A DNA stretch of 64,000 nt from Streptomyces akebiae (GCF_019599145.1 NZ_CP080647.1:2542001-2606000); one strand, 5' to 3'; counted from the first letter of the stretch, positions 44,114-53,823 are shown. A program made the numbers and translations. The notes: generated from the letters alone by a model not told the origin.

Positions 44114-45105
44114 TCGATGTCGACGCCTACGCCGAGGGTGTGCTCGACGGGAAGCGGGCGATCGTCGCCCGCGCCATCACCCTCGTCGAGTCCACCCGGC
44201 CCCAGCACCGCGCCCTGGCCCAGGAACTGCTGACCGCGCTGCTGCCGCACAGCGGCCGGGCCCGGCGGATCGGGGTCAGCGGGGTGCCGGGCGTCGGCAA
44301 GTCCACGTTCATCGACGCGTTCGGCACGATGCTGACCTCGCTCGGACACCGGGTGGCGGTGCTGGCGGTGGACCCGTCGTCGAGCCGTACGGGCGGCTCG
44401 ATCCTCGGCGACAAGACCCGGATGGAGCGGCTGGCCGTCGACCCGGCGGCCTTCGTCCGGCCCTCGCCGACGGCCGGGACGCTCGGCGGGGTGGCCAGGG
44501 CGACCCGCGAGTCGATGGTGGTGATGGAGGCGGCCGGCTACGACGTGGTGCTGGTGGAGACGGTGGGGGTCGGCCAGTCCGAGACGGCGGTCGCGAACAT
44601 GGTCGACTCCTTCCTGCTCCTCACGCTCGCCCGCACCGGCGACCAGCTCCAGGGCATCAAGAAGGGCGTCCTGGAACTGGCCGACGTGCTCGCCGTCAAC
44701 AAGGCGGACGGCCCTCACGAGCGGGACGCCCGCACGGCGGCACGGGAGCTGGCGGGCGCCCTGCGGTTGATGCACGGGAAGGACGCGGTCTGGACGCCGC
44801 CGGTGCTGAGCTGCAGCGCCCGCGAGTCGACCGGCCTGGACACCGTCTGGGAGCGCCTGGAGCAGCACCGCACGCTCCTGGACTCCACCGGCCGCCTCAC
44901 CGCCAAGCGCCGGGACCAGCAGATCGACTGGACCTGGTCGATGGTCCGCGACGAGCTCCTCGGCCGGCTGCGCACCCACCCCGGCGTACGCTCCCTCGCG
45001 CCCGGCCTCGAACAGCGGGTCAGGGACGGCGAGTTGACGGCGACGTTGGCCGCCGAACGCATCCTGGAGGCATTCGGGGACCGGCCCCCCGGTTCACCCG
45101 GCTGA
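44110..45105 (+). CDS. meaB: Methylmalonyl-CoA mutase-associated GTPase MeaB
   Basis: A 331-residue G3E-family GTPase that guards mutase and gates loading of adenosylcobalamin. Motifs: G1 [18 protein letters not shown] near residue 57, [21 protein letters not shown]3 region [20 protein letters not shown], and G4 VLAVNKADG. The start is GTG 44110, overlapping the mutB stop, which makes the three genes a tight operon. Confidence 0.95.
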   Translation: MIDVDAYAEGVLDGKRAIVARAITLVESTRPQHRALAQELLTALLPHSGRARRIGVSGVPGVGKSTFIDAFGTMLTSLGHRVAVLAVDPSSSRTGGSILGDKTRMERLAVDPAAFVRPSPTAGTLGGVARATRESMVVMEAAGYDVVLVETVGVGQSETAVANMVDSFLLLTLARTGDQLQGIKKGVLELADVLAVNKADGPHERDARTAARELAGALRLMHGKDAVWTPPVLSCSARESTGLDTVWERLEQHRTLLDSTGRLTAKRRDQQIDWTWSMVRDELLGRLRTHPGVRSLAPGLEQRVRDGELTATLAAERILEAFGDRPPGSPG

Positions 45106-45217
45106 GCGCCCCGAGTGGTGGCGGAGTGCGATTCGACTGACGGTGGATCACGTCGGGGTCGGGTCAAGTCAGCTGACGAAGCACCAGCTGCCCGGCCGCC
45201 GGCGGAAGGACCATCAG

Positions 45218-45736
45218 ATGCGTTCTGCCCGCATGCTGCTCGTCACCGGGGCGGCGGCCGCCGTCCTCGCCGTCACCGCACCCGGCGCGTACGCCGACGG
45301 TGACGAGTGGGAGCACAAGGACAATGGCTACAGCAAGGAGCACGGCAAGGACAGCAGCCACGACGGCCCGCGCGGCGGGATTCACACGGGTGGCGGTGCC
45401 CTGACCTCGTCGGCAGGCGGCGAGGAGTGGGGCTCCGAGCGCTCCGGCAAGCCCGGGGCCGGTGGCTACGACAAGGAGGAGTCCACCAAGGAGTCCTGGA
45501 ACGGCGACCAGGCCAAGGACTCGTGGAAGGACGACCACGGCAAGGGTTCCTGGAAGGACGGCGAGGACGCGGGAGCCTGGAAGGGCGACCACGACAAGCC
45601 GCGCGGCGGGATGCACACCGGTGGCGGCGCGCTCGCCTCCCCGGCGGCGACCGCGGGCGGGATGGCGGTCCTCGCGGTGGCCGGTACGGGCATGTACGCC
45701 CTGCGTCGCAAGAAGACCACCGGAAGCGTGGCCTGA
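45218..45736 (+). CDS. Secreted low-complexity protein with C-terminal anchor
   Basis: A 172-residue exported protein. Signal peptide MRSARMLLVTGAAAAVLAVT, cut near AYA; then a hydrophilic Lys/Asp/Gly/Trp-rich middle with repeated SWKDD/SWKDG units and two copies of a PRGG-x-HTGGGAL motif (residues about 53 and 127). A C-terminal membrane helix (GGMAVLAVAGTGMYALRRKK) with basic tail follows. This sortase-substrate-like end lacks a clear LPxTG or LAxTG; ASPAATAGG lies at the expected place. ATG 45218 follows GGAAGGA by 7 bases. A class F sortase gene is next, so it may be its substrate or simply a membrane protein. Function unknown. Confidence 0.75.
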   Translation: MRSARMLLVTGAAAAVLAVTAPGAYADGDEWEHKDNGYSKEHGKDSSHDGPRGGIHTGGGALTSSAGGEEWGSERSGKPGAGGYDKEESTKESWNGDQAKDSWKDDHGKGSWKDGEDAGAWKGDHDKPRGGMHTGGGALASPAATAGGMAVLAVAGTGMYALRRKKTTGSVA

Positions 45737-45821
45737 GCCCATGCCGGGCGCGATACCTGGCGCGATAGCGGCCGCGGCCGCCACACCGTGTGTCGTGTGG
45801 CGGCCCGGCCGGCGTTCCGGC

Positions 45822-45933
45822 GTGCGGGCCCGTACCTCCCCGCGCTGCGAGCCCCGTACCTCCCCGCGGCGTGCGAGCCCCGTACCTCCCCGCGGCGTGC
45901 GGGCCCCGTACCTCCCTACGGCGTGCGGGCCCG
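45822..45933. repeat. Tandem 26-bp repeats before sortase gene
   Basis: About four units of a 26-base sequence (GTGCGAGCCCCGTACCTCCC plus CGCGGC, with variants) starting at 45822, about 45845, 45871, 45897 and 45923. They fill much of the 253-base gap between the secreted protein and the sortase. Unit number probably varies between strains. Confidence 0.75.
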
Positions 45934-45989
45934 TCCGCCCGTCCTTTCCGTCTGTTTCGTTCTGCTGCCGTACCTGTGAGGTGGTTCCG

Positions 45990-46658
45990 ATGGCAGCCCA
46001 GCCTTCTCCCCCCGGCACCCGCGTCAATCTGACCGTGTTGTGCGGCGTGGTCCTGCTGATCCTGGCGGTGAGCCTGTTCGGCGGCGAGGACTCCTCGTCC
46101 GACACCTCCCGCCCGCCGGACGCCCGCCACGCCCCGCAGGCCGCGCCCGCCTCCTCCGACGAGGAGGCCGCGCCCGCCGAGCGGCCGGCGGACCGGCGCC
46201 GGCGGGCACCCCGGGCCGAACCGGTCCGTCTGCTCATCCCCGAGATCCGGGTGAGCGCCCCCTTCGTCCCCCTCTCCGTCGGCCGCTCGGGGCAGCTCGA
46301 CGCCCCGCCCGCCGACGACGTGAACCTCGTCGGCTGGCACGCCGAGGGCGCCGTCCCCGGGGAGACGGGCACCGCGATCATCGCCGGGCACGTCGACACG
46401 GCGACCTCACCGGCGGTCTTCGCGGAGCTCGGCGAACTGGAGAAGGGGGACGTCTTCCACGTGGTGCGCTCGGACCGGACCAGGGTGTCCTTCGTGGTCG
46501 ACGCCCTGGAGACGTTCGAGAAGGACGACTTCCCCGACGAGCGGGTGTACGCCGACGCGTCCCGGCCCGAGGTCCGGCTGATCACCTGCGCGGGCGACTA
46601 CGACCGCAAGGTCATGGACTACACGGAGAACCTGGTGGTCTTCGCGCACCGGACCTGA
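45990..46658 (+). CDS. Class F sortase
   Basis: A 222-residue sortase with an N-terminal membrane anchor (VLCGVVLLILAVSLFGG) and a disordered Pro/Ala/Arg linker to about residue 75. The sortase barrel follows: RLLIPEIRVSAPFVPLSVGR, the catalytic His in TAIIAGHVDTATSPAVF near residue 134, and the catalytic Cys in VRLITCAGDYD near residue 199. Size and anchor fit class F of actinobacteria, which are less studied than class E. ATG 45990 follows GAGGTGG. It probably attaches proteins to the wall; the neighbouring exported protein is a candidate substrate. Confidence 0.88.
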   Translation: MAAQPSPPGTRVNLTVLCGVVLLILAVSLFGGEDSSSDTSRPPDARHAPQAAPASSDEEAAPAERPADRRRRAPRAEPVRLLIPEIRVSAPFVPLSVGRSGQLDAPPADDVNLVGWHAEGAVPGETGTAIIAGHVDTATSPAVFAELGELEKGDVFHVVRSDRTRVSFVVDALETFEKDDFPDERVYADASRPEVRLITCAGDYDRKVMDYTENLVVFAHRT

Positions 46659-46833
46659 GGCCGGGGCGGAGAGCGCTCCCGCGCCGTAGGCGAACAGCAG
46701 GCGACGGGCTGTCCAAAAACCCTTCTCGGAGTGACCAAGAACGGTTCAAGGGACGGCCATGATTGATCAACGCACGTCCATGATTCCGCAACTTGAACGT
46801 TTGAGTGTTTAGCCCGGACGTACGTTCCTGCCC

Positions 46834-47655
46834 GTGAACTCTGACGCAACACCCCACAGAGGCGACGACGCCGAGGCGACCGCCACCGGCGCGGACGCCC
46901 CGATATCCCACGTCAAGCCGCGCGGCCGACGCTCCCTCCTGCGCGCCGCGCTGGCCGGTACCGCGGTCCTCGGCGGTGGCCTCGCGGTCGGCGCGTTCCC
47001 GGCCGACGCCGAGCCCGTGTCCCGCTCCTCCCGCACCACCCCCTCGTCCCCCGCCGCCACCCGTACGCGGCCGAAGACGGCGGACGAGGCGCTGACGGAG
47101 CTGTCAAAGGGCAACCGCCGCTGGCGGACCTTCCACGAGCAGCACCCCGACGAGGACTACGCCGTGCGCAAGGCCCTGACGACCGGTCAGCAGCCCTTCG
47201 CGCTCGTCCTCGGCTGCATCGACTCCCGTGTCCCCCCGGAGCTGGTCTTCGACCAGGGCCTCGGCGACCTGATGACCGTGCGCAGCGCGGGCGAGGTGCT
47301 GGACCGGTCCGTACTCGGCAGCGTCAAGTACGGCGTCCTCGAACTGAAGATCCCGCTGGTCGTGGTGCTCGGTCACCAGTCCTGTGGCGCCGTGAAGGCG
47401 GCCGTCGCGGTGGACGAGAGCGGTGAGGAACTGCCGAGCGGCATCCAGTACATCGCGGACGAGATCGCTCCGGCCATCGACCACAGCGTGACCGGCGACG
47501 CCCGGGTCGCGGCGACCATCGACGCGAACGTGCGGCTCGTCCGCTCCAAGCTCATGGCCGACCCCGACATCGCCGCCAAGCTGAAGGCGGGCGAGGTGGC
47601 CGTCGTCGGCTCCCGCTACGACCTGACGACCCAGCGGGTGCATCTGCTCAAGTAG
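46834..47655 (+). CDS. Exported beta-carbonic anhydrase
   Basis: A 273-residue beta-class carbonic anhydrase with a Tat-type signal: PRGRRSLLRAALAGTAVLGG, cut near PADA. The zinc site is formed by Cys and Asp-Arg in LVLGCIDSRVPPELVFDQGL near residue 129 and by His and Cys in VVLGHQSCGAVKAAV near residue 182, all present. It should hydrate CO2 on the outside of the membrane. Start GTG 46834; no strong ribosome site is visible, and the transcript may have a short leader (46659-46833 holds no gene). A good terminator follows. Confidence 0.92.
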   Translation: MNSDATPHRGDDAEATATGADAPISHVKPRGRRSLLRAALAGTAVLGGGLAVGAFPADAEPVSRSSRTTPSSPAATRTRPKTADEALTELSKGNRRWRTFHEQHPDEDYAVRKALTTGQQPFALVLGCIDSRVPPELVFDQGLGDLMTVRSAGEVLDRSVLGSVKYGVLELKIPLVVVLGHQSCGAVKAAVAVDESGEELPSGIQYIADEIAPAIDHSVTGDARVAATIDANVRLVRSKLMADPDIAAKLKAGEVAVVGSRYDLTTQRVHLLK

Positions 47656-47671
47656 CGGGCCCGGACAGGGA

Positions 47672-47713
47672 GAAGGCGGCTCCGGTGCACCACCCACCAC
47701 CGGGGCCGCCTTC
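47672..47713. terminator. Hairpin terminator
   Basis: A 16-bp stem, GAAGGCGGCTCCGGTG with CACCGGGGCCGCCTTC (one G-T pair), between the converging carbonic anhydrase and DUF6299 genes. Confidence 0.82.
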
Positions 47714-47758
47714 GCGTCCGTCGTGCGTCACCGGACCGCGCCCGGCGGCCGGCGGGGC

Positions 47759-48286
<528 letters not shown>

Positions 48287-48495
48287 TCATCACCCTTTTG
48301 TCGGCGCGCCGTTCCGCCGTCCTCACCACCGCGCGCGATCCGCGCGGGCGGGGTTATGTCCGCGTCCTGTCACGGCACGTCCGGGTGCTGTCACGTCTCG
48401 CGCGAGGGTGTGGCGATGAGTTGCGGGCGCGGGCATGGTCTGTAGTGCGAGGCGGTGACGCACCGCCGGCACTCACCACGACGTGGAGGCGCGCC

Positions 48496-48684
48496 ATGTG
48501 TTCACACCAGCCCCTGTGCCCCTCGGCCGACAGCTCCGACCGCGACGCCGCGCGCATCGTCGCCTTCCACCCCGAACAGGGCTGGAACCTGCTCTGCAAC
48601 GGGGCGATCGTCTTCGACGACACCGGCGAGCTGCTGCCCGACGGCAGCATCGTCGCGCCGAGCCGGCTCGCGGTCGCGGCCTGA
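48496..48684 (+). CDS. Small DUF5999-like protein
   Basis: A 62-residue protein (MCSHQPLCPSADSSDRDAAR, then VAFHPEQGWNLLCNGAIVFD and GELLPDGSIVAPSR). The Cys-His-Cys N-terminus and the GWNLLCNGAIVFDDTGELLP core match the DUF5999 family, widespread in Streptomyces and of unknown function. GGAGG precedes the ATG by 7 bases. The 287 bases upstream hold no gene. Confidence 0.82.
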   Translation: MCSHQPLCPSADSSDRDAARIVAFHPEQGWNLLCNGAIVFDDTGELLPDGSIVAPSRLAVAA

Positions 48685-48697
48685 CACCCCACCGGGG

Positions 48698-49096
48698 CTA
48701 CGGCAGGACCGCGAAGCCGTCCAGCTCCACCCACGCCCGCTCGTCCCAGAGCCGTACGACGCCGACGACCGCCATCGCGGGATAGTCGCGGCCCGCCAAC
48801 CTCCTCCAGATACGGCCCAGTTGCGGAGCGCGGCGCCGATAGTCGGCGACATCCGTCGCGTAGACCGTGACCCGGGCGAGGTCGGCCGGTGTACCGCCGG
48901 CCGCCTCCAGCGCGGCCAGCAGATTGCCCAGGGCCCGCTCGAACTGCTCCTCCAGCGTCTCCCCCACGACCTTGCCGTCCGCGTCCAGCGCGGTCTGGCC
49001 CGCCAGGAACACGACCCGGCTCCCGGTGGCGACGACGGCGTGGGAGAAGCCGGTGGGCGGCGACAGCCCGGCCGGGTTCACCCGCTCGGCGCTCAT
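48698..49096 (-). CDS. RidA-family enamine/imine deaminase
   Basis: A 132-residue RidA/YjgF protein (FSHAVVATGSRVVFLAGQTA; ALGNLLAALEAAGGTPADLA; VTVYATDVADYRRRAP). RidA enzymes hydrolyse reactive imines. Beside an acyl-CoA dehydrogenase and an aryl-CoA ligase it probably removes amino groups from dearomatised 2-aminobenzoyl-CoA-type intermediates, which is inference from context. ATG 49096 overlaps the dehydrogenase stop (ATGA). The family's usual C-terminal Arg and Glu region appears as DYPAMAVVGVVRLWDERAWV. Confidence 0.88.
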   Translation of the reverse strand: MSAERVNPAGLSPPTGFSHAVVATGSRVVFLAGQTALDADGKVVGETLEEQFERALGNLLAALEAAGGTPADLARVTVYATDVADYRRRAPQLGRIWRRLAGRDYPAMAVVGVVRLWDERAWVELDGFAVLP

Positions 49097-50232
49097 GCCG
49101 ACCTCCCCGGCGCCCCGGTCCGCCGGTACAACTCCTTGGCGATGACCGTCCGTTGCACCTCGCTCGCCCCTTCGTAGATGCGTGGCGCCCGAACCTCCCG
49201 GTAGAGGTGTTCGAGCAGATGGCCGCGCCGCAGCGCCCGTGCCCCGTGCAACTGGACGGCCGCGTCGACGACGTACTGCGCGGTCTCCGTGGCCAGCAGC
49301 TTCGCCATCGCGGCCCGTCGTGGCACGTCCGGGTCCCCCGAGTCGTACGCCGTCGCCGCCGCGTAGACCATGAGCCGGGCGGCCTCCGTGCGCAGCGCCA
49401 TCTCGGCGACCTGGTGGGAGACGGTCTGGAGGTCCCTCAGCTTGCCGCCGAACGCGTCCCGTCGGGCGGTGTGCGCGAGTGTGGCGTCGAGGGCCGCCTC
49501 GGCCATGCCGACCGCGAAGGCGCCGACGCTCGGGCGGAAGAGGTTGAGGGTGGCCATGGCGACGTGGAAGCCCTGGTCGGGGGTGCCGAGCACGTCGTCG
49601 GCGGTGACGGGGACGGCGTCGAGGCGCAGCGCGCCGATGGGGTGCGGCGAGAGCATGTCGAGGGGGGTGCCGGTGAGACCGGGGCGGTCGGCCGGGAGCA
49701 GGAAGGCGGTCACTCCGCGGGAGCCCGCGTCCGGGGTGGTGCGGGCGAAGACGGTGTAGAGGTCGGCCTCGGGGGCGTTGGAGATCCAGCACTTCTCACC
49801 GGTGAGCCGCCAGCGGCCGGGGCCGTCGGGTTCCGCGCGCAGGGAGAGGGCGGCCGCGTCCGATCCGGCGCCCGGCTCACTGAGCGCGAAGGCCGCGACC
49901 GCGTCGCCGTCGCTCACCCGGGGCAGCCAACGGGCCCGCTGCGCCTCGGTGCCGTGGGCGTGCACCGGGTGGGCGCCCAGCCCCTGGAGGGCCAGCGCCG
50001 TCTCCGCCTCGGTGCAGACGTACGCCAGCGACTCCCGCATCAGGCACAGGTCGAGCGCCCCCGAGGTGAACAGCCGGGAGAGCAGCCCCAGTCGGCCGAG
50101 TTCCGCGACGAGGGGGCGGTTGACGTGGCCGGGCTCGCCCTTGTCGGCCAGGGGGCGCAGGCGTTCGACGGCCAGCGCGCGTAGCTCGGCGCGCCAAGCG
50201 AGTTGTGCCGTTTCGAGCGAGAATGCGGTCAT
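49093..50232 (-). CDS. Acyl-CoA dehydrogenase
   Basis: A 379-residue FAD-dependent acyl-CoA dehydrogenase with full-length three-domain layout. Conserved stretches: ALQGLGAHPVHAHGTEAQRA, VAAFALSEPGAGSDAAALSL (FAD-binding loop) and GEKCWISNAPEADLYTVFAR. The C-terminal part LLATETAQYVVDAAVQLHGA then ends with LYREVRAPRIYEGASEVQRT, where Glu near the end is the usual catalytic base. It overlaps ridA and is divergent from the CoA ligase, within an aryl-CoA degradation locus. Confidence 0.92.
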   Translation of the reverse strand: MTAFSLETAQLAWRAELRALAVERLRPLADKGEPGHVNRPLVAELGRLGLLSRLFTSGALDLCLMRESLAYVCTEAETALALQGLGAHPVHAHGTEAQRARWLPRVSDGDAVAAFALSEPGAGSDAAALSLRAEPDGPGRWRLTGEKCWISNAPEADLYTVFARTTPDAGSRGVTAFLLPADRPGLTGTPLDMLSPHPIGALRLDAVPVTADDVLGTPDQGFHVAMATLNLFRPSVGAFAVGMAEAALDATLAHTARRDAFGGKLRDLQTVSHQVAEMALRTEAARLMVYAAATAYDSGDPDVPRRAAMAKLLATETAQYVVDAAVQLHGARALRRGHLLEHLYREVRAPRIYEGASEVQRTVIAKELYRRTGAPGRSA

Positions 50233-50397
50233 TGCCCGTCCCTTCTCCCCCAGGGGGCCACCGCCGAGGTTATCGCGAACTGTTGACTGCCGTCACCAAG
50301 GCGATACGCTCGCTGGTGCGAGCCCACCCACGGCATGCCAGCCCGGCACTCCATTGCGAGCCCACTTCGGCAGGGACCACAGCAGGGGGCGAACGTC

Positions 50398-52008
50398 ATG
50401 AACTCCAGGGTCAGCGCCCATGTCGACACCTTCGCCCGGGACCGTCTCCCGCCGCCGGACCAGTGGCCCGAGCTGTCGTTCGACCTCCCCGAGCTGCGCT
50501 ATCCGGACCGGCTGAACGCCGCCGCCGAGCTGCTCGACGGCGGTGAGCCCGGGCGGCCCGTGTTCCGCACGCCGGCCGGGGAGACCTGGACCTACGGCGA
50601 ACTCCGGGTCCGTGTCGACCGGATCGCGCACACCCTCACGTCCACCCTCGGGGTGGTCCCCGGCAACCGGGTCCTGCTGCGCGGGCCCAGCACGCCCCTG
50701 CTGGCCGCGTGCTGGCTGGCGGTGCTCAAGGCGGGCGCGGTCGCGGTGACGGTGCTGGCGCAGCAGCGCCCGCAGGAGCTGGCGACCATCTGCGAACTGG
50801 CGCGGGTGTCCTTCGCGCTGTGCGATGTGCGGCATGTGGACGACCTCGTGCAGGCGGACGTCCCGGGGCTGAGGATCGCCACCTTCGGCGGGGACGGGCC
50901 CGACGACCTGCTCGGGCTGCCGTCGGCGAACGGGGCGCGCGGCCCGTACGAGGCGGTGGACACGGCGGCCGACGACGTGGCGCTGATCGCGTTCACGTCC
51001 GGGACGACCGGGCGCCCCAAGGGGTGTGTCCACTTCCACCGGGATCTGCTGGCGATCGCGGACACCTTCTCCAGCCATGTGCTGCGGCCCCGGGCGGACG
51101 ACGTGTTCACGGGTTCTCCCCCGCTCGGCTTCACGTTCGGCCTCGGCGGTCTCGTCGTCTTCCCAATGCGGGTCGGCGCCAGCGCGCTGCTGCTCGAACA
51201 GGCGGGCCCCAAGCAGCTGCTGCCGGCGATCGCCGAGCACGGGGTGTCGGTGCTGTTCACCGCGCCGACCGCCTACCGCGCGATGCTCGGCGAACTGTCC
51301 GGCCGGTACGACATCTCGTCACTCAGGCGGTGTGTGTCGGCGGGCGAGAACCTGCCGGAGGCCACCTGGCGGTCCTGGCACGAGCGGACCGGGCTGCGGA
51401 TCATCAACGGCATCGGCGCGACCGAGCTGCTGCACATCTTCATCTCGGCGGCCGACGACGCCGTACGGCCGGGGACGACGGGCGTGCCCGTGCCGGGATG
51501 GCGGGCGCGGGTGCAGGACACGGAGGGGAAGCCGGTGCCCGACGGGCAGCGGGGGCTGCTCGCGGTGCGTGGGCCGGTCGGGTGCCGATATCTGGCGGAC
51601 GAGCGGCAGCGGGAGTACGTTCGCGACGGCTGGAACGTCACGGGCGACACGTACGTCCGTGAGCCGGACGGGTACTTCCGCTATGTCGCCCGCGCCGACG
51701 ACATGATCATCTCGGCCGGGTACAACATCGCGGGCCCCGAGGTCGAGGAGGCGCTGATGCGCCATCCGGACGTGGTGGAGACGGCGGTGGTGGGACGGCC
51801 GGACGAGGCGCGCGGCCAGGTCGTCGTCGCCCATGTGGTCGTCGCGGCGGGTGCGCGCCGGGACGGCGAGGCGCTGCGCGCCTTCCTCAAGTCGGAGCTG
51901 GCGCCGTACAAATGTCCGCGCGAGTTCGTGTTCCTGGACGCGCTGCCGCGCACGGCGACCGGCAAACTCCAGCGGTTCCGTCTGCGCACCCTAGGTGACC
52001 AGCAGTGA
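50398..52008 (+). CDS. Benzoate/2-aminobenzoate-type CoA ligase
   Basis: A 536-residue acyl-adenylate-forming enzyme that should activate an aromatic acid to its CoA thioester. The AMP-binding P-loop is LIAFTSGTTGRPKGCVHFHR near residue 200. INGIGATELLHIFISA is the A5 motif of benzoate/aminobenzoate ligases, with the His-Ile-Phe typical of that group. The hinge and C-terminus are RADDMIISAGYNIAGPEVEE and PRTATGKLQR with the catalytic Lys. ATG 50398; PaaX follows after 15 bases. The pathway is inferred from the aminobenzoyl-CoA-type monooxygenase/reductase at 58155. Confidence 0.88.
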   Translation: MNSRVSAHVDTFARDRLPPPDQWPELSFDLPELRYPDRLNAAAELLDGGEPGRPVFRTPAGETWTYGELRVRVDRIAHTLTSTLGVVPGNRVLLRGPSTPLLAACWLAVLKAGAVAVTVLAQQRPQELATICELARVSFALCDVRHVDDLVQADVPGLRIATFGGDGPDDLLGLPSANGARGPYEAVDTAADDVALIAFTSGTTGRPKGCVHFHRDLLAIADTFSSHVLRPRADDVFTGSPPLGFTFGLGGLVVFPMRVGASALLLEQAGPKQLLPAIAEHGVSVLFTAPTAYRAMLGELSGRYDISSLRRCVSAGENLPEATWRSWHERTGLRIINGIGATELLHIFISAADDAVRPGTTGVPVPGWRARVQDTEGKPVPDGQRGLLAVRGPVGCRYLADERQREYVRDGWNVTGDTYVREPDGYFRYVARADDMIISAGYNIAGPEVEEALMRHPDVVETAVVGRPDEARGQVVVAHVVVAAGARRDGEALRAFLKSELAPYKCPREFVFLDALPRTATGKLQRFRLRTLGDQQ

Positions 52009-52023
52009 TACTGAAGACCTAAA

Positions 52024-52842
52024 ATGATCAACGTGTCCGAACAGCACGCACCACGTTCGCTCATCGTCACCCTCTACGGCGCCTACGGGCGTTCGGTGCC
52101 GGGCCCCGTGCCCGTCTCCGAGCTGATCCGGCTGCTCGCCGCGGTCGGTGTCGACGCACCCTCCGTCCGCTCCTCGGTGTCCCGGCTGAAGCGGCGCGGC
52201 CTGCTGCTGCCGGCCCGCACCGCGACGGGGGCGGCCGGGTACGCGCTGTCGCGGGACGCGCGGCAGCTCCTGGAGGACGGCGACCGGCGGATCTACGCGA
52301 CGGCGCCCGAGCGGGACGAGGGCTGGGTGCTGGCCGTGTTCTCGGTGCCGGAGTCGGAGCGGCAGAAGCGGCACGTGCTGCGCTCCCGGCTGGCCGGACT
52401 GGGTTTCGGCACGGCGGCGCCGGGCGTGTGGATCGCGCCGGCCCGGCTGTACGAGGAGACCCGTCACACCCTGACCCGGCTGCGGCTCGACCCGTACGTG
52501 GACCTGTTCCGGGGCGAGCACCTCGGGTTCGCGGCGACCGCCGAGGCGGTGGCGCGGTGGTGGGACCTGGCCGGGATCGCCAAGCAGCACGAGGCGTTCC
52601 TCGACCGGCACGCGCCCGTGCTGCACGACTGGGAACGGCGCGACGAGACCCGGCCGGAAGAGGCCTACCGGGACTATCTGCTGGCCCTGGACTCCTGGCG
52701 CCATCTGCCGTACGCCGACCCCGGACTGCCCGCCGAACTGTTGCCCGCGGACTGGCCGGGGGTGCGCTCGGCGGCCGTGTTCCGGGCTTTGCACGCACGG
52801 CTGAGGGACGCGGGAGAGGCGTTCGTGCGCAGCGGATCGTAA
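52024..52842 (+). CDS. PaaX-family transcriptional repressor
   Basis: A 272-residue PaaX-like regulator. The winged helix (SVRSSVSRLKRRGLLLPART) is followed by the PaaX core (DEGWVLAVFSVPESERQKRH; RSRLAGLGFGTAAPGVWIAP) and the C-terminal half (RDYLLALDSWRHLPYADPGL, PAELLPADWPG). PaaX proteins sense aryl-CoA thioesters and release catabolic promoters. Its position after the CoA ligase suggests it controls this locus. The start may be ATG 52024 or GTG 52033. Confidence 0.92.
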   Translation: MINVSEQHAPRSLIVTLYGAYGRSVPGPVPVSELIRLLAAVGVDAPSVRSSVSRLKRRGLLLPARTATGAAGYALSRDARQLLEDGDRRIYATAPERDEGWVLAVFSVPESERQKRHVLRSRLAGLGFGTAAPGVWIAPARLYEETRHTLTRLRLDPYVDLFRGEHLGFAATAEAVARWWDLAGIAKQHEAFLDRHAPVLHDWERRDETRPEEAYRDYLLALDSWRHLPYADPGLPAELLPADWPGVRSAAVFRALHARLRDAGEAFVRSGS

Positions 52843-52926
52843 AGACCTGTAACAATTTTGCCCACTCAGGGAACCCTCAGGTTACTGCTCCAGTCTTCTC
52901 ATAATCTTTACTTACCATCCTGACGC

Positions 52927-53823
52927 ATGAGTCTCATGCGCAACCTGAATCGCGCCCTCACCGCCACCACCGGTCTGCAGGTACGCAAGGCCGCCCCGGT
53001 CGCGCCCGCCGCGCCCAAGGCCACGGCGCCGAAGCAGACCGCGAAGAAGCCCACGGCGGTGTACCGATGTCCGGCTCCCGAGGACCTCGCCACGGACCGG
53101 CTGCTCAGGCGGCCGGTCTTCATCATGTCGCCCGTGCGCTCGGGCTCCACCCTGCTGCGCATGCTCCTGAACGCGCACCCGCGGCTGCACTCGCCGCACG
53201 AGTTGCACATACGCCGCCTGGAGGTCGGCTACGGCAGCAAGCTCTCCCAGAAGGCCATGAGCGCCCTCGACCTGGAGCGCGGTGACCTGGAGCATCTGCT
53301 GTGGGACCGGGTCATGCACCGCGAACTGGTCAAGTCGGGCAAGGACTTCATCGTCGAGAAGACCCCGAGCAACGCCTTCGTGTACGAGCGCATCCGGGAC
53401 TGCTGGCCGGACGCCCGCTTCGTCTTCCTGCTGCGCCACCCGGTCTCCATCGCCCAGTCCTGGCACGAGGGCGACCCCGACAAGCGCACCTACGACGAGG
53501 CCGCCGCCGACGCGCTGCGCTACATGAAGGCCGTCGAGAAGGCGCGCAAGGGCACCACCGGCGGCCACACCGTGCGCTACGAGGACATCACCGCCGACGC
53601 CGAGAAGGAGCTGCGGGGCCTGTGCGCGTACCTCGACATCGACTTCGAGCCCACCATGCTCGACTACGGCAAGAAGGACGACGCCCAGGTCGTCAAGGGC
53701 CTCGGCGACTGGCGGGACAAGATCAGGACCGGTCAGGTGCAGGCCGGGCGGGCGCTGCCCACCGAGGACGACATCCCCGACCTGCTGCGGCCCATGTGCG
53801 AGGCGTGGGGCTACAGCCGGTGA
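52927..53823 (+). CDS. PAPS-dependent sulfotransferase
   Basis: A 298-residue sulfotransferase. After a Pro/Ala/Lys-rich N-terminal linker (residues about 20-45) comes the 5'-phosphosulfate loop PVFIMSPVRSGSTLLRMLLN, Arg-Ser-Gly-Ser-Thr at 71-75, and the 3'-phosphate motif ARFVFLLRHPVSIAQSWHEG near residue 155. The acceptor is unknown. No signal peptide; a peripheral membrane association is possible. It heads a tightly overlapping run through cysD, with the genes for making its donor, PAPS, at the end (CysD, CysN, CysC). The stop overlaps the next start (GTGA). Confidence 0.88.
   Translation: MSLMRNLNRALTATTGLQVRKAAPVAPAAPKATAPKQTAKKPTAVYRCPAPEDLATDRLLRRPVFIMSPVRSGSTLLRMLLNAHPRLHSPHELHIRRLEVGYGSKLSQKAMSALDLERGDLEHLLWDRVMHRELVKSGKDFIVEKTPSNAFVYERIRDCWPDARFVFLLRHPVSIAQSWHEGDPDKRTYDEAAADALRYMKAVEKARKGTTGGHTVRYEDITADAEKELRGLCAYLDIDFEPTMLDYGKKDDAQVVKGLGDWRDKIRTGQVQAGRALPTEDDIPDLLRPMCEAWGYSR

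Noticed and set aside
45822..45933. Possible CRISPR array
   Set aside because: The repeats are contiguous with no unique spacers and no cas genes lie nearby.
45462..45989. Upstream extension of the sortase frame
   Set aside because: It covers the secreted-protein gene and tandem repeats in another frame. The membrane anchor follows the ATG at 45990.
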